Shown in pieces: positions 13,389 through 15,208 of a stretch of DNA of 15,208 bases. Below the pieces are notes generated by a model. It saw only the letters and a program-made list of their open reading frames with translations. It searched no databases and was not told the origin of the DNA. Position 1 is the stretch's first letter. Each line of letters begins with the position of its first letter. The translations under genes and the position numbers were made by a program. This DNA is from CAYRGQ01 sp964444885 (lineage in GTDB: Bacteria; Bacteroidota; Bacteroidia; Sphingobacteriales; Sphingobacteriaceae), in the NCBI GenBank assembly GCA_964444885.1, contig CAYUIZ010000078.1, forward strand, positions 1 to 15,208, written 5' to 3'.

Positions 13389-13405
13389 GATATAAGTGTT
13401 TTGGT

Positions 13406-14203
13406 TTATCGAATAATTGTTTCCTTGACGATGATATAGATGCCCATGGCAAGCACGAACCAGCCAAAGGCTGGCTTGAGCTTTTCCCCGTCGACCCGCT
13501 TGGCCAGGGCCGTCCCGATTAATAGGCCGCCCAGGGCAAAGGCGGTCACGACCGCCAGGAATGTCCAGTCGATGGCCGTTGTGCCGTGTTCGCCCAAGAA
13601 GCCGATCAGCGACTTGGCCGCGATGATAAGCAAGGACGTGCCGACAGCCTCTTTCATCGGCAGCCGACTGAGCAGGACGAGCGCGGGAATAATCAGGAAG
13701 CCCCCGCCAGCGCCCACCAGGCCCGTAAGGACGCCCACAAGCGATCCCTCAAGCACGATCAGCGGATAGTTGAACCGTTGGGGCTGTTTGGTTTCCTCCG
13801 CGGTGCGCGGGTCTTTTTTTATCATGCTGTAGGAGGCAAACACCATCAAAAAGGCAAAGAGCAGCATGAATAGCATGCCTTTGTTGACGACAAGCCCGCC
13901 TAAGGTAAAAACCGTGTCCGGAATGGCGGGCACCAGGTGCGCCCGCGTGAGAAAGACGGCGGCGATGGACGGGACGCCGAAGATGGCAGCCGTCTTGAGA
14001 TTGACCAGGCCCCGCCTGAAATAGGAAACCGAGCCTGCCGCGCTGGTCGTGCCGACGATAAACAGCGAGTACGCCGTGGCGAGCACGGCATCGGTCCGAA
14101 ACAGGTACACCAGCACCGGAACTGTCAGGATGCTCCCTCCCCCGCCGATGAGCCCGAGCGCGATGCCAATAACGATTGATGCCGAATAGCCTGCGATATC
14201 CAT
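13406..14203 (-). CDS. TauE/SafE family sulfite/sulfur exporter
   Basis: This 265-residue inner-membrane protein has about eight hydrophobic helices arranged as two repeats. Each repeat carries the family Gly-rich motif: IALGLIGGGGSILTVPVLVY (14-33) and a second copy, GVLTGLVGAGGGFLIIPALV, in the second half. Family members export sulfite, sulfoacetate or related anions. Sulfite produced by the persulfide dioxygenase encoded downstream is a plausible cargo, as with TauE in the staphylococcal cst operon. It leads the TauE-OsmC pair and has a Crp-type promoter about 10-50 nt upstream. The 149 nt between it and the Crp gene also contain TACCTTTG (14323-14330), which could be a weak extra box. 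Confidence 0.9.
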   Translation of the reverse strand: MDIAGYSASIVIGIALGLIGGGGSILTVPVLVYLFRTDAVLATAYSLFIVGTTSAAGSVSYFRRGLVNLKTAAIFGVPSIAAVFLTRAHLVPAIPDTVFTLGGLVVNKGMLFMLLFAFLMVFASYSMIKKDPRTAEETKQPQRFNYPLIVLEGSLVGVLTGLVGAGGGFLIIPALVLLSRLPMKEAVGTSLLIIAAKSLIGFLGEHGTTAIDWTFLAVVTAFALGGLLIGTALAKRVDGEKLKPAFGWFVLAMGIYIIVKETIIR

Positions 14204-14210
14204 AGTACCG

Positions 14211-14256
14211 CAAAGGTCAGCTAAGCGCTCGAACTATACAGCTACTTTAGTTACAC
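14211..14256 (-). promoter_or_regulatory. activator-type promoter of the TauE-OsmC operon
   Basis: On the minus strand GTGTAACTAAAGTAGCTGT (14238-14256) is followed after exactly 19 nt by GACCTTTG (14211-14218). The 19-mer differs from the one before the MBL gene at three positions, all transitions, and the spacing is identical. Transcription should begin near 14207, leaving a leader of only about 4 nt before the ATG at 14203. Confidence 0.6.
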
Positions 14257-14352
14257 TGGAGGCAAAAGGACGCCGCGTTTTGGGAAGGGAGCAGCGAGAA
14301 GCACCCTGATTGGGGCAGGTTGCAAAGGTAACGCGATCTTTCGTGCCCGGCG

Positions 14353-14988
14353 CTATGCATCCCGCGACGAGAGGACGATCCGGTTGCGGCCGAGCTGGAC
14401 TACGCCGTTTTCCTCCAGTTGCTTCAGCAACCGCGAAACCACGACGCGCGCCGTGCCCAGCTCATTGGCCAGCTGTTCGTGGGTGACCTGGATCTGGCTG
14501 GATTGGGTGATTGCGGCCTTTTTTCGGAGCAAGGCGAGCAGGCGTTCGTCAACCTTCCTGAACGCGATGGCATTGACGATCTCCAGCAGTTCCTCGAAAC
14601 GCTTGTGGTAGAGCTTGAAAATATAGTCGAGCCATTGGGGGTGCTCCTTGATGAATAGGGAGACCTTGTCGATCGGCAGGAAAAGAATCTCGGCATCTTC
14701 CTCCACCTCCGCTTTCACCTTGCTGGTTTCGTTGTGCATGCCGCCTAGAAACGACATAATACAGCTCTCCCCGGCCTTAATGTAATACAGCAGGATTTCC
14801 CGTCCGTCCTCTTCCGTGCGGATGACTTTCATCACGCCCCGGGCAACGATGGGTATGGAGCGGATGTGGGCATTCTCGTTGAGAACAATGCTCCCCGCGG
14901 GGTAGGTTTTGATGATGCTGTGTTGGTACAGCTTCTTGACCAGCTCCGGCGAGGATTTGAATTCCGTGGTTTGCGCGAGTATCTCCAT
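14353..14988 (-). CDS. Crp/Fnr family transcriptional regulator
   Basis: This 211-residue regulator has an N-terminal cyclic-nucleotide-binding-type domain (about 20-120, including GVMKVIRTEEDGREILLYYI), a dimerisation helix (about 115-145) and a C-terminal winged helix with VTHEQLANELGTARVVVSRL (168-187) as recognition region. No cluster of four Fnr-type cysteines is present. The single cysteine of the segment GESCIMSF (C76) could be a thiol sensor. The ATG at 14988 (MEILAQTTEF) is chosen; an open frame continuing to 15156 is translated repeat DNA (GLAVGHKTQ) and not protein. Its position directly upstream of two promoters bearing matching Crp-like sites makes it the likely activator of the sulfur locus. 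The signal it senses is unknown; persulfide or sulfite would fit. Confidence 0.9.
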   Translation of the reverse strand: MEILAQTTEFKSSPELVKKLYQHSIIKTYPAGSIVLNENAHIRSIPIVARGVMKVIRTEEDGREILLYYIKAGESCIMSFLGGMHNETSKVKAEVEEDAEILFLPIDKVSLFIKEHPQWLDYIFKLYHKRFEELLEIVNAIAFRKVDERLLALLRKKAAITQSSQIQVTHEQLANELGTARVVVSRLLKQLEENGVVQLGRNRIVLSSRDA

Positions 14989-14992
14989 CCGA

Positions 14993-15000
14993 CAAAAATA
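14993..15000 (-). promoter_or_regulatory. -7 box of the Crp-family gene
   Basis: On the minus strand TATTTTTG matches TAnnTTTG and ends 4 nt before the ATG at 14988, so the message would start at or next to the start codon. No TTTG lies at the -33 distance and no GTGTAAC-type site is present, so the regulator does not appear to control itself through that motif. Confidence 0.45.
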
Positions 15001-15030
15001 CAATATATTTATGGAGGTAAATGAATTGAC

Positions 15031-15175
15031 GGGTGCACGACATATTTCCCTTCTCACCTGCGGTTGTGTCTTATGACCAACCGCCAGACCCGGGAAAGTG
15101 GTCGGTGACAACACCAACCACGGGTTTGTGAGGATTTGTCGTGCACCCAATTGCACGGGTGCACGACAGATTTCC
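15031..15175. repeat. compact REP-like repeat element with three hairpins and flanking direct repeats
   Basis: The ends are direct repeats of 19 nt (15031-15049 and 15157-15175, both GGGTGCACGACA.ATTTCC, one mismatch). Inside are three possible stems. Hairpin 1 (15062-15082) pairs GGTTG/CAACC and GTC/GAC with one bulged T. Hairpin 2 (15098-15121) has a 10-bp arm with one mismatch and an ACAA loop. Hairpin 3 pairs GTCGTGCACCC (15138-15148) with GGGTGCACGAC (15157-15167) perfectly around 8 nt. Positions 15064-15097 are copy 2 of the repeat at 2990-3023. Bulged hairpins are typical of REP sequences mobilised by RAYT transposases, but no transposase is visible here. Confidence 0.65.
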
Positions 15176-15208
15176 GCTATTGTGGAAAAACTCCTTACAA
15201 ACTATGCC

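Noticed and set aside
14323..14330. TACCTTTG box between the Crp and TauE genes
   Set aside because: It matches the -7 consensus but has no -33 partner and lies about 120 nt from TauE, so it is not listed as a separate promoter.
14989..15156. N-terminal extension of the Crp protein by 56 residues
   Set aside because: The extension is a translation of the REP-like repeat (GLAVGHKTQ), and the promoter box at 14993-15000 lies inside it.
15031..15175. CRISPR-like array from the GTGCACGAC repeats
   Set aside because: Only three 11-mers occur, one of them inverted, with unequal spacing and no cas genes.

Overview
The window looks like a chromosomal segment of a Bacteroidota bacterium, most likely Sphingobacteriales or a relative. 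The support is promoter boxes of the TAnnTTTG type, start codons without Shine-Dalgarno sequences, AraC and Crp proteins of Bacteroidota type, and GxxExxY, AbiE and 'GLAVGHKTQ' repeat sequences typical of that phylum. No rRNA, tRNA or CRISPR array was seen. Genus-level assignment is not possible from the sequence alone.

Region 1 (1-872, minus strand) is a thioredoxin-reductase-like flavoprotein cut by the window edge. A long palindrome lies upstream of it.

Region 2 (about 1106-4080) is visibly AT-rich between GC-rich neighbours and reads as a small, decaying defence/mobile island. It holds an AbiE-type toxin-antitoxin pair whose toxin has a frameshift and whose promoter carries a perfect inverted repeat. 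It also holds fragments of BRO-N and RhuM-like genes joined by a REP-like repeat, a GxxExxY gene framed by direct repeats, and two C-terminal fragments resembling Eco57I-type restriction-modification proteins.

Region 3 (4133-7636) is GC-rich housekeeping DNA: a D-amino acid transaminase (+), a secreted P1/DmpA-family peptidase (-), and a probable operon of an AraC regulator and a DUF983 membrane protein (+).

Region 4 (7633-14988, all minus strand) is the main system, a sulfur/persulfide-handling locus of thirteen genes. In transcription order it encodes a Crp/Fnr regulator; TauE/SafE exporter and OsmC protein; then an eight-gene run of MBL persulfide-dioxygenase-like protein fused to two rhodanese domains, single rhodanese, two small DUF2892-like membrane proteins, a CxxCH haem lipoprotein (DUF3365), a DUF6132 membrane protein, thioredoxin, and a secreted rhodanese-thioredoxin fusion; then two half-size YeeE/YedE transporters. 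Two promoters here (before TauE and before the MBL gene) share the layout GTGTAACyAAAGTArCyGT - 19 nt - GAyCTTTG. That places a Crp-like site near -41.5, the usual class II activator position, and suggests that the neighbouring Crp protein switches on both units. I infer that the locus imports or exports sulfur species, oxidises persulfide, moves sulfane sulfur through rhodaneses and supplies reductant through thioredoxins.

Region 5 (15031-15175) is a compact repeat element with three hairpins and flanking 19-nt direct repeats. It contains the second copy of the REP-like sequence found inside the island 12 kb away.
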